Assembly: GCF_010119195.1 (NCBI RefSeq)
Contig: NZ_WRXL01000005.1
Span: 248,001 to 312,000, forward strand
Reading direction: 5' to 3'
Source of the DNA: Haloarcula salina
Lineage (GTDB): Archaea; Halobacteriota; Halobacteria; Halobacteriales; Haloarculaceae
Length of the DNA stretch: 64,000 bases
A model generated the notes under the pieces. It was not told the DNA's origin and did not search any database. It saw only the letters and a program-made list of their open reading frames with translations. Shown piece by piece: positions 46,017-54,479 of this stretch. A program made the position numbers and the translations under genes. Positions within the stretch are counted from its first letter, which is position 1. The number at the start of each line of letters is the position of its first letter.

Positions 46017-46760
46017 CTAGCTGTCGTCGTTCCTCAGTCGGCGACCCTGTGCCTTCAGGACAGTGATGACGAAGCCGAGGCCGGCACGAGCGTCGCGGCC
46101 GCCGAGTCGCCTGAGCGCGCCGAGCAGCCCGACCGGCTCGGATTCGCGTCTCGCCTCGCCGACTGCGCCGAGGAGGTCGTTCAGCCCCCGGGCCGCGTCC
46201 TCGTCGATTTCGAGCGTCGAGAGCGTTTTCGCGAGGTCGACGAGCGATTCGAGATGGCCCTCGCGCTGAAGCTCGAGGATCAGGTCCATCGCCTCGACGA
46301 TTTCGGTCCCGTTCGATTCGAGCATCGTGGACAGTTCCTCGACCTCCGCGGGGGAGAGCGACTCCGAGAAGGCGGCGGCGACGGTCACTAGGTCGTCGAG
46401 CTGCCCCTCGCGCTGGAGTTCGAGGACCGAATCCAGCGAGGCCGATAGGTCGTCCGCGTTCTCGCCGACGGCGGTGGCCAGCGCGGCCGCGTCTTCAGTC
46501 GAGAGCCCGTCGACCGCCTCCACGAGGTTCGTCGTCGAGGCCGTGATGTGGTCGAGCTCGTCCTCGTCGGCCGCGGCGGCGATCAGTATCGCCGTCGTGA
46601 GCGCGTCGTCTAGCTCGTCGGTGCGCTCGACGATGTCAGCGATGTCCGAGCCGTGTGCCGCGAGGGCTTCACGGAGCGCCGCCTCGCCGTCTTCGTCCGT
46701 TGTTTGCTCGCGGCCGCCGTGCGTGGCCGACTCCGGGTACCTCTCCTGTGGTTCGGCCAT
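46017..46760 (-). CDS. DUF1641 protein, FDH accessory
   Basis: A 247-residue, mainly helical and very acidic protein. Three to four helical repeats share a pattern of the type LVxVAxxxSxxLSPAEVEELS and ILELQREGHLESLVDLAK, followed by the conserved Gly-rich ending LLGALRRLGGRDARAGLGF, the hallmark of DUF1641. In Bacillus the DUF1641 protein YrhD is encoded next to the formate dehydrogenase-like YrhE. Its location between two molybdopterin subunits supports an assembly or linker role. Confidence 0.85.
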   Translation of the reverse strand: MAEPQERYPESATHGGREQTTDEDGEAALREALAAHGSDIADIVERTDELDDALTTAILIAAAADEDELDHITASTTNLVEAVDGLSTEDAAALATAVGENADDLSASLDSVLELQREGQLDDLVTVAAAFSESLSPAEVEELSTMLESNGTEIVEAMDLILELQREGHLESLVDLAKTLSTLEIDEDAARGLNDLLGAVGEARRESEPVGLLGALRRLGGRDARAGLGFVITVLKAQGRRLRNDDS

Positions 46761-46761
46761 C

Positions 46762-49032
46762 TCAGTCGGCCCCCCCGGCGACTTCGCCGTCGAATGACGC
46801 CATCGTCTCTGCCTTTCCCTCGTAGGGTCTGACGCGCACGGCCGACACCTTGAACTCCGGCGTCGCCGCGGCCGGGTCGAGGTGCTCCTCGTCGGTCAGT
46901 CGGTTGACGGCGCTATCGGCGAAGTGGATCGGGACGAAGAGGTTCTCCGGCCCGACGCGGTCGGTGACCTGCGCGGGAACGGCTATCTCCCCGTTTCGGG
47001 ACTCGATCGTGACCAGCTCGCCGCTCTCGACGCCGAGCTCTGCGGCCGTCTCGGGGTGGATCTCGACGAAGTTGTTCGGCGAGTACTGTCGGATACCCGC
47101 TTCGCGGTTGGTCATCGTCCCCGTGTGGTACTGGTAGAGGACGCGCCCGGTCGTGAGCGTGAACGGGTACCGCTCGTCGGGGATCTCCGCCGGTTCGCTG
47201 TACCCGACGGCCTGGAGGTCCGCCTTCCCGTTCTCGGTGTTGAACGCCTCGGTGTAGAGGCGCTCAGTCCCCGGGTGGTCCTCGTCCCAGCAGGGCCACT
47301 GGAGTCCGCCTTCTCCGTCGACGCGCTCGTGGCTCACACCGCCGTACAGCGGCGTGAGCGAACTCACTTCCTCCATGATCTCGGCACTCGAATCGTAGTC
47401 CCACTCCCGCCCCATCCGGTTGGCGAGGTCCTGCAAAATCTTCCAGTCGGGCCGGGAGTCGCCCTTGGGTTCCATGACCTGTTTGACCATCTGGACCGTT
47501 CGGTCGGTGTTGGTGAACGTCCCCGTCTTCTCGACGAACGAACACGCCGGCAGAACCACGTCGGCGTACTGAGCCGTCTCGTTGACGAAGAGGTCCTGGA
47601 CGACGAGGAACTCGAGGTCTCGCAGCACGTCTTCGGCGTGGTTGACGCCCGGTTCCGAGAGCGCGGCGTTCTCCCCGATGATGTACATCCCGCGAACGTC
47701 GTCGTCGTCGGCCGCGAGGAACATCTGGGTCGTGTAGTAGCCGTACTCGGGAGAGATGTCGCAGTCCCAGGCGTCCTCGAACTTCGCGCGGATCTCGTCG
47801 TCGGCGATGTCCTGATAGCCGGGGAAGTTGTCGGGAAGCGGTCCCATGTCGCCGCCACCGCCCTGGACGTTGTTCTGGCCGCGGAACGGCGAGACGCCCG
47901 CGCCCGGCTTGCCGAGGTTGCCGGTGATCGCCGCGAGGTTCGCCATCGCCATGACGTTCTCGGTCCCGTGGGAGTGCTCGGTCAGCCCGAGCGTCCAGCC
48001 GAACACGCAGGCGTCGGCCGCTGCGACGGTCTCCGCCGCGGCGGCGATCTCCTCCGGCGGAACGCCGGTCACTTCCTCCACTCGCTCCGGCGTGAACTCC
48101 TGGACGGCTTCCTTCACGTCCTCGAATCCGGTCGTCCGCTCGGCGACGAACGACTCGTCGTGGAGGTCGTTATTGACGATGTAGCGGGTGATGCCGTTTA
48201 TCCAGACCGCGTCGTAGCCGGGCTTGACTCGGCTGTACTGCGTCGCGTACTCGGCGATCTGCACCTCACGGGGGTCGAACACCAGCAGGTCGGCCCCGTC
48301 GCGGACGTTCTGCTTGATTCGCGTCGCGAGCACCGGGTGGGCCTCCGTCGTGTTCGACCCCGTCAAGAGGATGCAGTCGGCGAGTTCGAGGTCTTCGGTG
48401 GTGATCGACGCGGCGCCGTAGCCGTAGGTCCGGGCGAGGCCGGCGACCGTCGAGGAGTGACACAGCCGGTTGCAGTTGTCGACGCTGTTGGTTCCGAGCA
48501 CCTGTCGGGCGAACTTCCCCATCAGGTAGTTGTCCTCGTTGGTCGCCTTCGACGAGGCGATCACCGACAGCGCCTCTCCGCCGTGTTCGTCCTTGATCGC
48601 ACCGAGGCCCTCGGCGACGCGTGAGAGCGCCTCGTCCCACGTCGCTTCGCGGAACGCCCCGTTTTCGTCGCGGACCAAGGGCGATGTCAGCCGGTCGTCC
48701 GAGTTGACGAAATCGTAGCTGAACTTCCCCTTCACGCAGGTCGAGATGCCGTTGACCGGGGCGTCCTCCTCGGCCGTCGGTCGGGCCGCAAGTATCTCCT
48801 CGCCGTCGGAGTAGAGGTCGAACCGACACCCGACGGCGCAGTACCCGCAGGTGGTGTCCTCGACGTTCAGCTCCTCCAGGCGCTTGTCGCCGATGGACTG
48901 GGCGATCTCGAACAGTTTCCCCTCGGGCAGCGTCTCGGCGGCCACGCCCTCGGCGACGTGCTCGACGTTCTTGAGCGCCTGCTGCTTGGCTCGCTGCATG
49001 TAGCCCGCGACCCCGTCGAGGTCGTCGCTCAC
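46762..49032 (-). CDS. fdhA: Formate dehydrogenase-like catalytic subunit (FdhA)
   Basis: A 756-residue bis-MGD oxidoreductase. The 4Fe-4S cluster ligands are Cys62, 65, 69 and 99 (CGYCAVGC, then ISTCVKG). The metal ligand is Cys191 with neighbouring His192 in NRLCHSSTV; the family alternative is selenocysteine, not used here. Other landmarks are TGSNTTEAHPV, FRGQNNVQGGGDMG-like QNNVQGGGGDMGP and the C-terminal LTTGRVLYQYHTGTMTNRE. There is no Tat signal, so it works in the cytoplasm. The start overlaps the iron-sulfur subunit stop by four bases. Formate oxidation or CO2 reduction is the best prediction. Confidence 0.9.
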   Translation of the reverse strand: MSDDLDGVAGYMQRAKQQALKNVEHVAEGVAAETLPEGKLFEIAQSIGDKRLEELNVEDTTCGYCAVGCRFDLYSDGEEILAARPTAEEDAPVNGISTCVKGKFSYDFVNSDDRLTSPLVRDENGAFREATWDEALSRVAEGLGAIKDEHGGEALSVIASSKATNEDNYLMGKFARQVLGTNSVDNCNRLCHSSTVAGLARTYGYGAASITTEDLELADCILLTGSNTTEAHPVLATRIKQNVRDGADLLVFDPREVQIAEYATQYSRVKPGYDAVWINGITRYIVNNDLHDESFVAERTTGFEDVKEAVQEFTPERVEEVTGVPPEEIAAAAETVAAADACVFGWTLGLTEHSHGTENVMAMANLAAITGNLGKPGAGVSPFRGQNNVQGGGGDMGPLPDNFPGYQDIADDEIRAKFEDAWDCDISPEYGYYTTQMFLAADDDDVRGMYIIGENAALSEPGVNHAEDVLRDLEFLVVQDLFVNETAQYADVVLPACSFVEKTGTFTNTDRTVQMVKQVMEPKGDSRPDWKILQDLANRMGREWDYDSSAEIMEEVSSLTPLYGGVSHERVDGEGGLQWPCWDEDHPGTERLYTEAFNTENGKADLQAVGYSEPAEIPDERYPFTLTTGRVLYQYHTGTMTNREAGIRQYSPNNFVEIHPETAAELGVESGELVTIESRNGEIAVPAQVTDRVGPENLFVPIHFADSAVNRLTDEEHLDPAAATPEFKVSAVRVRPYEGKAETMASFDGEVAGGAD

Positions 49033-49976
49033 GGCCAGTCACCCCCGCTGGCCCCGTCGTCGTCCCAGACGCCGGTCTCGGTCGCGTCGTCACTCGGCGA
49101 CGGGTCGGTCGTCGCTCGCTTCTCGCGTTTCTTCGGCGTCATCGGCCCTTTGCTCTTCCCCGAACTCTCGTAGGCCGTCCCGACGCTGTTCTTCTGATTG
49201 AAGCCCGGGAGCGGGATCGTCGTGGCGTCCTCGATGCCCTTCTCGACGAGCGACCCGGTGGGACAGACGGTCGCGCAGTGACCGCAGGAGACGCAGGTCG
49301 AGTCCTCCATCGTGTCGACGTCGCTCTGGAACCCGATCCGGGTGTCCTGTCCCGACCCCTCCATCCGGAGGACGCCCTCGACCTGCACGTCGTTACAGGC
49401 GTCGACACAGCGGTTACAGAGGATGCACTTGTTGCGGTCGATCTGGATGAACGACGAGGTGTCGTCGAGCGGTTCGTACTCGCCGCGGTCGTCGAGGACG
49501 CCGTAGCGCGGCTCCTCGACCTCCTGTTCGATGGCGGCGTCCTGTAGCTCACAGCGGCCGTTCTTCCCGCAGGTCGTACACCGGAGATTGTGGTCCGACA
49601 GGACCAGATCGAGGTTCACGTCCCGGGCTTCCGACGCGGCTCCGGCGTCGGTCCGAACGGTCAGCCCGTCCTCGGCGGGGAAGCTACAGGCCGGCACGAC
49701 GCCGTGGGCGTCGGTCTCGACCATGCAGGTGCGGCACTCGCTCCGGGGGCCGATGTCCTCGCGCCCGTAGTGACACAGGGCGGGGACCGACTCCTCGGTC
49801 TCGACGCCCTCGATGGCGTCGATGAGCGTCGCGTCCGCTCCGACCGATACCTCGGTGCCGTCGACCGTCACGGTCGCGGGTCCGTCGCCCCCGACGGGCG
49901 GGTCGGAGGCCGTCCCCGGTGCGATCTCTTCTGTCAGCGGCGGTGCCTCTGCGGTCTCGTGTGGTTCCGAACTCAT
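49029..49976 (-). CDS. NuoG-N/HoxU-like iron-sulfur subunit
   Basis: A 315-residue electron-transfer protein. A 2Fe-2S ferredoxin domain has Cys68, 81, 84 and 97. A NuoG-type His-Cys3 cluster follows with His129, Cys133, Cys136 and Cys142. Two 4Fe-4S clusters are at Cys184/187/190/194 and Cys228/231/234/238. The C-terminal 60 residues are hydrophilic and probably disordered. In NAD-linked formate dehydrogenases these domains are fused to the catalytic subunit; here they are a separate protein, coupled by ATGA overlap with fdhA. Confidence 0.92.
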   Translation of the reverse strand: MSSEPHETAEAPPLTEEIAPGTASDPPVGGDGPATVTVDGTEVSVGADATLIDAIEGVETEESVPALCHYGREDIGPRSECRTCMVETDAHGVVPACSFPAEDGLTVRTDAGAASEARDVNLDLVLSDHNLRCTTCGKNGRCELQDAAIEQEVEEPRYGVLDDRGEYEPLDDTSSFIQIDRNKCILCNRCVDACNDVQVEGVLRMEGSGQDTRIGFQSDVDTMEDSTCVSCGHCATVCPTGSLVEKGIEDATTIPLPGFNQKNSVGTAYESSGKSKGPMTPKKREKRATTDPSPSDDATETGVWDDDGASGGDWP

Positions 49977-49977
49977 G

Positions 49978-51453
49978 TTATGACGCCTCCAGTGCTTCGA
50001 TACAGCTTCCCGCCGGACACCGTCCGTCGGCGTGGGCCTCGAACTCGGACCCGAACGCCGACATCGCGGTTCGCGTCGGCCGGCCGGCCCGGACCCCGAA
50101 CGCGCAGATGCTCGACGTGTCCATGACGCGGATCAGTTCCTCGATGCCGTCGCGGTCGTAGTCCCCGCCGTAGATGTCTCGAAGGAGTTCCGCGAGCTGC
50201 GTCGTTCCCTCGCGACACGGCACGCAGCGGCCGCAGTTCTCCTCGGACGCGAACCGGGCCTGGCGACCCACGAACTCGACGATACAGCGGTCGTCAGCGA
50301 GGACGCGAACGGACCCCTCGGTCCCCAGGTCCGCGTCCGCGAGCGCGGCGGGATCGAGTGTGACGTCCGTCTCGCGGGTCACGCCGCCGAACTGCCCGCC
50401 GACACAGGCGGCCTTGAAATCCCCGGTCAGGTCGGCCGCGTCGACGGCCTCGGACAGGGTGGCTGTCTCGGAGAGTTCGACCGTCACGGGCGCGGCAACG
50501 TCGCCCGCCACGGTCAGCACGCGCGTCCCGGGAGACTCGTCCCGCCTGAGCGCCACCGCGAGGTGGGCGAGCGTTCGGGGGGTGTGGACGAGCGTCGGCC
50601 GTCCGTGGAGTCCCGCTTCCTCCGGCCCGGGCGGCCGGAGTCGAGCCTCCAGACGGTGGTTCCCCTCGATGGCCTCGATGCTCATCGTCGGCTCGGCGGC
50701 CCTGTACTCCGCGGGGCCAGTGACCACGTCGATGGCGGCCGGCGGCTCGGGGTACGTCTCGGCGGCTTCGCGGACAGTCTCGACCGCGTGCTCGTCGTCG
50801 TCAGACGCGTACACGACGATTCGGTCGGCATCGACGGTCCGGGCGACGGCGGCGGCGCCGTCGAGAACCTCGAAGGGCGCGCTCGCGAGTAAGAGCGCGT
50901 CCGAAGCGGTTCCGTGACCGTTCACGACGACAGCGGCGTCTCCGTCCGTGTCGCGGACCGCCTCCCACGTGTCGGCGACCGACTCGTCCTGACACAGGTC
51001 GCCCCAGCCTCGCCCGCGGAGGGACTCCCCGGCTTCGAGAACCGCCGTCGGGCCCGGGGCTCCGAACCCGCCCGCGGCTTCGTGGTCCGCTACGCTCGTC
51101 GGTCGTCGCCAGCCGCAGGCTCCGAGCACGGTGCGCTCGCCCGCGCCGAGGCCTGGTAACTCCGGTACCGGAAGCCGGGCCGTCTCGGGGTCGTGGTCGA
51201 CGACGGCGTCGGACCCGCCGGACTGCGCCGCTTCGGGGCTGTCGGCGCGCGCACAGAGTTCGGCGACGCGCTCGGGCGAGCACCGCGCGTGGAACGCGGT
51301 CCGGCCCTCGCGGGTCACCGCGACGAGTGGTTCGAGTGCCTGCGCGCCCGTCGATCCGACGACGAAGACGCCGTCGGGTGCCGCGTTCGTTTCAGAGAGG
51401 GCCCGTTCCGGATCCGTCGCCGAGATCCGGACGGTCGGCCCATCGCCTGTCAT
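49978..51453 (-). CDS. NuoF/HoxF-like subunit with degenerate NADH/FMN site
   Basis: A 491-residue protein (495 if the ATG at 51465 is used). The C-terminal third keeps the NuoF 4Fe-4S ligands NCGRCVPCREGT and SICAFG (Cys411, 414, 417 and 454 counted from 51465). The FMN and NADH motifs are eroded: the canonical GRGGAGFP is replaced by GRGWGDLCQ (from 151), and the NADEGEPG segment by VNGHGTASDA. It therefore may not react with NAD(H). A TATA box 27 bases upstream favours the start at 51453. It is the first gene of the five-gene operon. Confidence 0.8.
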   Translation of the reverse strand: MTGDGPTVRISATDPERALSETNAAPDGVFVVGSTGAQALEPLVAVTREGRTAFHARCSPERVAELCARADSPEAAQSGGSDAVVDHDPETARLPVPELPGLGAGERTVLGACGWRRPTSVADHEAAGGFGAPGPTAVLEAGESLRGRGWGDLCQDESVADTWEAVRDTDGDAAVVVNGHGTASDALLLASAPFEVLDGAAAVARTVDADRIVVYASDDDEHAVETVREAAETYPEPPAAIDVVTGPAEYRAAEPTMSIEAIEGNHRLEARLRPPGPEEAGLHGRPTLVHTPRTLAHLAVALRRDESPGTRVLTVAGDVAAPVTVELSETATLSEAVDAADLTGDFKAACVGGQFGGVTRETDVTLDPAALADADLGTEGSVRVLADDRCIVEFVGRQARFASEENCGRCVPCREGTTQLAELLRDIYGGDYDRDGIEELIRVMDTSSICAFGVRAGRPTRTAMSAFGSEFEAHADGRCPAGSCIEALEAS

Positions 51454-51465
51454 GATGGCTGTCAT

Positions 51466-51835
51466 TTACTACCGTCTTTATAAGAGATGCGGACACACCA
51501 TCATAAATCATCGGGACGCGGAGATCCGATGGGACGGATCCGACCGCGACGCGTCACAGCCCTCGGGAATCAGGAACGGTAGGACCGTACTGGGACAGAG
51601 GCACGATACGGTACCAGCGTATCGGGGTGTGGCGATTACTCCAGAGCTGGGCTCGACTCTTTCCGAGGGGGCTGATTTACTTGGCAGATGGTACGTATAC
51701 CGTTCCTGTAGCTTATGCATGAGTGAATTACCATATAAAATTGTCGTATTTTGCTACGGACGCTGTCAGTTTGGTACGACCTGTGTCACAAGTCAATTCC
51801 ACTCGGTATCGAACTGCACGACGCTTTCACACGAC
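51466..51835. other. 370-base intergenic region upstream of the FDH-like operon
   Basis: Contains the operon promoter at its low end and an AT-rich portion at about 51715-51760 (TTACCATATAAAATTG). The rest is average in composition. No reading frame looks like a protein; the best, about 70 residues on the minus strand, is basic and Ser- and Arg-rich. It also holds the end of the enoyl-CoA hydratase transcript. Confidence 0.45.
51477..51484 (-). promoter_or_regulatory. TATA box of the FDH-like operon
   Basis: CTTATAAA on the minus strand, centred about 27 bases before the ATG at 51453 and only about 15 bases before the ATG at 51465. Because haloarchaeal transcription starts about 25-27 bases from the box, the downstream ATG at 51453 is favoured as the translation start of a leaderless message. 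Confidence 0.6.
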
Positions 51836-52648
51836 TTAGCGGCCATTCCACTTCGGTTCTCTCTCCTCGAAGAATGCGTCGATGCCCTCGTTTTTGTCCT
51901 CCGTCGCGAACAGCTGTGCGAACAGTTCCGCCTCGTAGTCGATGCCGCTCTCGAGGTCCATTCGCGACGCCGCACGGACGCTCTCTTTCGCGTACTGGAG
52001 TGCGACGGGGCTCTTTGCGGCGATGGACTCGGTGATGGTCGCAACCGCCTCGTCGAGGTCGTCCGGGTCGCTCACCTCGTCGACGAGTCCGATGTCGCGG
52101 GCCTCCTCGGCACCGATGAGGTCGCCGGTGAGGATCAGCTTCATCGCCTGGCCCTCGCCGACGAGTCGCGGGAGCCGCTGGGTCCCGCCGCCGCCCGGGA
52201 TGATGCCGAGATTGATCTCCGGCTGCCCGAGTTTGCCCCCGCGCTGGGCCACTCGGATGTCACACGCCATCGCCAGTTCGAGGCCGCCGCCGAGCGCGTG
52301 TCCGTTGATACGGGCGACGACCGGCGTCCCGAGGTCCGCCACGGTCTCGTACACGCGCGGTCGCTCGCTCGCTCGCCGCTGTTCGAGCATGTCCCGCTCG
52401 CGGAGTTCGCTCACGTCGGCGCCGGCGACGAAGGCGTTACACTCCGCCGATCCCGTGAGGACGGCCACGCGGGCGTCTGACTCCTCGATCGCGTGCAGGA
52501 CCGTCGTCAGCTCATCCCGGACGGCGGCGTTCAAGGCGTTCCGCGCGTCCGGTCGGTCGATGGCGACCGTGGCGATGCCGTCGCCGTCGCGCTCGACGCG
52601 GACCGTCTCGTACTCGTCGTCCAGGGCCGCCGCCGTCACCTCGGTCAT
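51836..52648 (-). CDS. Enoyl-CoA hydratase/isomerase family protein
   Basis: A 270-residue crotonase-fold enzyme. The oxyanion-hole segments are FVAGADVSELRE (about 73-84) and NGHALGGGLELAMACDI (about 114-130), followed by the catalytic-loop region LGQPEINLGIIPGGGGTQRL, which includes a Glu suited to hydration. The predicted role is hydration of trans-2-enoyl-CoA. Its start overlaps the stop of the 3-hydroxyacyl-CoA dehydrogenase gene by four bases, so two consecutive steps of beta-oxidation are co-expressed. Confidence 0.93.
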   Translation of the reverse strand: MTEVTAAALDDEYETVRVERDGDGIATVAIDRPDARNALNAAVRDELTTVLHAIEESDARVAVLTGSAECNAFVAGADVSELRERDMLEQRRASERPRVYETVADLGTPVVARINGHALGGGLELAMACDIRVAQRGGKLGQPEINLGIIPGGGGTQRLPRLVGEGQAMKLILTGDLIGAEEARDIGLVDEVSDPDDLDEAVATITESIAAKSPVALQYAKESVRAASRMDLESGIDYEAELFAQLFATEDKNEGIDAFFEEREPKWNGR

Positions 52649-53529
52649 CGGTCACCCCACTCGCCGCTCGTCGCGACGGCTTCGCCGTCCTCCCAGACGT
52701 AGAACCCCTCGCCGGACTTCTGCCCGGTCTTGCCGGCGCGGACTTTCCGCTTCAGCAACTGCGGTGGCTTGAACCGCTCGCCGAGTTCCTCGCGCAGGTA
52801 CTCGAGGATGTCGAGGCGCACGTCCAGTCCCACCATGTCCGTGAGTTCGAGCGGGCCGACGGGGTGATTGTAGCCCAGTTCCATCGCCGCGTCGATGTCC
52901 TCCGGCGAGGCGACGCCCTCCTCGACCATCCGGATCGCCTCGACGCCGAGGGCGACGCCGAGCCGCGAGGAGGCGAACCCCGGCGTGTCGCGGACGACGA
53001 CCGGCGTCTTGTCGATGCTGGCGACGTAGTCCTCCGCGAACTCGCGGGTCCGGTCGCTCGTCCGCTCCGCGACGACTGTCTCGACGAGCGACATGATGTG
53101 GACCGGATTGAAGAAGTGGAGCCCGACGAACCGCTCGGGATGTTCGAGCGCGCTCGCCAGTTCGGTCACCGAGAGCGACGAGGTGTTCGTCGCGAGGACG
53201 ACGCCCTCGTCGACGGCCGCCTCGGCCTCCGAGAGGACGCTTTTCTTGAGATCGACCTTCTCCGGGACCGCTTCGACGAGCAGTTCCGCTCCCTCGACCG
53301 CGGCGTTGAGGTCTGTCTCGCCGGTGATCCGGTCGAGCGTCTCGCGTCTCTCGGTCTCGGTGACCTTTCCGCGTTCGATGCCGCCGTCCAGATTGGACCG
53401 GATGGAGTCGATCCCGTTCTCGATCTGTTCGTCGTCGACGTCACGAAGCGTCACGTCGTGTCCGGCCATCGCGCTCACCTGTGTGATACCATGGCCCATG
53501 GTTCCAGCGCCTAGTACGGTTACCCGCAT
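52645..53529 (-). CDS. 3-hydroxyacyl-CoA dehydrogenase
   Basis: A 294-residue NAD-dependent enzyme. The Rossmann motif VLGAGTMGHGITQ lies at residues 5-17, with ATNTSSLSVTELA and the catalytic-His region LHFFNPVHIMSLVE further on, then DTPGFASSRLG and the second-domain end NHPVGPLELTDMVGLD. It oxidises 3-hydroxyacyl-CoA to 3-ketoacyl-CoA in the cytoplasm. The ATG at 53529 puts the nucleotide motif at the expected place. A TATA-like region with ACTTATG lies about 25-30 bases upstream on the minus strand. Confidence 0.94.
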   Translation of the reverse strand: MRVTVLGAGTMGHGITQVSAMAGHDVTLRDVDDEQIENGIDSIRSNLDGGIERGKVTETERRETLDRITGETDLNAAVEGAELLVEAVPEKVDLKKSVLSEAEAAVDEGVVLATNTSSLSVTELASALEHPERFVGLHFFNPVHIMSLVETVVAERTSDRTREFAEDYVASIDKTPVVVRDTPGFASSRLGVALGVEAIRMVEEGVASPEDIDAAMELGYNHPVGPLELTDMVGLDVRLDILEYLREELGERFKPPQLLKRKVRAGKTGQKSGEGFYVWEDGEAVATSGEWGDR

Positions 53530-53659
53530 ATGTATCGACGGTACAGGCGACGACATAAGTGTTAATACTCCGGGGGGTCCGTCGCTCGCCGCAGCGAACC
53601 CCGGACCTGCCGGCACTATCGACGGAAGAGCAATGTGGCTGGCCCGTTAGAGTCGACTT

Positions 53660-54166
53660 GTGCAGGAACCAATCTACGGGAAGTCACCTGCGGTAGCGGA
53701 ATCCGCGTTCGTCTCGAAGCAGTCTGCGCTCATCGGCGACGTGACGGTCGGAGAACGGAGCAGCGTCTGGCCGTTCACCTGCCTCCGGGGCGACGACGAC
53801 GAAATGCCGACGTCCGTCGGTGACGAGTGTAACGTCCAGGAGTTCTCGATGCTCCACGGGGCGACCCTCGAAGACCGGGTGTCGATCGGCCACAGCGTGA
53901 CCGTCGACTACGCGACCGTCGGCGAACACTCGCTCGTCGGCATCAACAGCGCGGTGCTGCGCGGCGCGACGGTCGGTTCGAACTGCCTCGTGGCGGCGGG
54001 CAGCCTCGTGAGACAGGGACAGACGGTTCCCGACGGTCATCTGGCCTACGGCGTTCCCGCCGAGACCCGCCCGCTGAGCGATACACAGCGCGAGGAGATC
54101 GCCATGGTCCACGAACACTACGTCGAACTCGGCCGCGACTACAGGGAGACGGACCGCTTCGAGTGA
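53660..54166 (+). CDS. Gamma-carbonic-anhydrase-like protein with altered metal site
   Basis: A 168-residue left-handed beta-helix protein (hexapeptide repeats) of the gamma-carbonic anhydrase or YrdA type, starting with GTG. Trimers of the family bind a metal at subunit interfaces through three His. His66 (MLHGAT) and His78 (IGHSVTVDY) are present, but the third His, normally five residues after the second, is Asp83. Carbonic anhydrase activity is therefore doubtful; a different metal, substrate or a structural role is possible. A long C-terminal helix follows (RETDRFE end). Confidence 0.85.
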   Translation: MQEPIYGKSPAVAESAFVSKQSALIGDVTVGERSSVWPFTCLRGDDDEMPTSVGDECNVQEFSMLHGATLEDRVSIGHSVTVDYATVGEHSLVGINSAVLRGATVGSNCLVAAGSLVRQGQTVPDGHLAYGVPAETRPLSDTQREEIAMVHEHYVELGRDYRETDRFE

Positions 54167-54205
54167 CCGCAGAGCCGGTGGTTTATTGGACCCCCGCCCG
54201 TTATC

Positions 54206-54418
54206 GTGAGCGACGCGATGACGTTCGATACCCCACAGTGCCCGGTATGCAGCGACCCGCTCGAAGACGACGACGGCCTGCCCGACAGCATCGAGGACGG
54301 GGCCCTCCGCGTCGCGATCGACTGCCCCTCGTGTGACACGCCGCTCAGCGTCGAGTTCGACGATCTCGACCCGCGGACGGGCGACGTCGCGATCTCGATC
54401 CACGTACGAGAACCGTAA
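54206..54418 (+). CDS. Small acidic zinc-ribbon protein
   Basis: A 70-residue protein starting at GTG, or 66 residues from the ATG at 54218. QCPVCSDPLEDDDG and DCPSCDTPLSVEFDD give two CxxC pairs about 27 residues apart, a likely zinc ribbon. The rest is acidic. There is no known function. It sits 39 bases after the gamma-carbonic-anhydrase-like gene and 61 bases before the amidohydrolase gene on the same strand. Confidence 0.65.
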   Translation: MSDAMTFDTPQCPVCSDPLEDDDGLPDSIEDGALRVAIDCPSCDTPLSVEFDDLDPRTGDVAISIHVREP

Positions 54419-54448
54419 TCCGAACGACGCTGTCGATCGGACCAGCAG

Positions 54449-54456
54449 GTATAAGG
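54449..54456 (+). promoter_or_regulatory. TATA box of the amidohydrolase operon
   Basis: GTATAAGG is centred about 28 bases before the ATG at 54480, which fits archaeal promoter spacing and leaderless translation. It supports 54480 rather than the earlier ATG at 54333, which lies inside the previous gene. Confidence 0.6.
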
Positions 54457-54479
54457 CGATTTCCACCCACCTGAAAACC

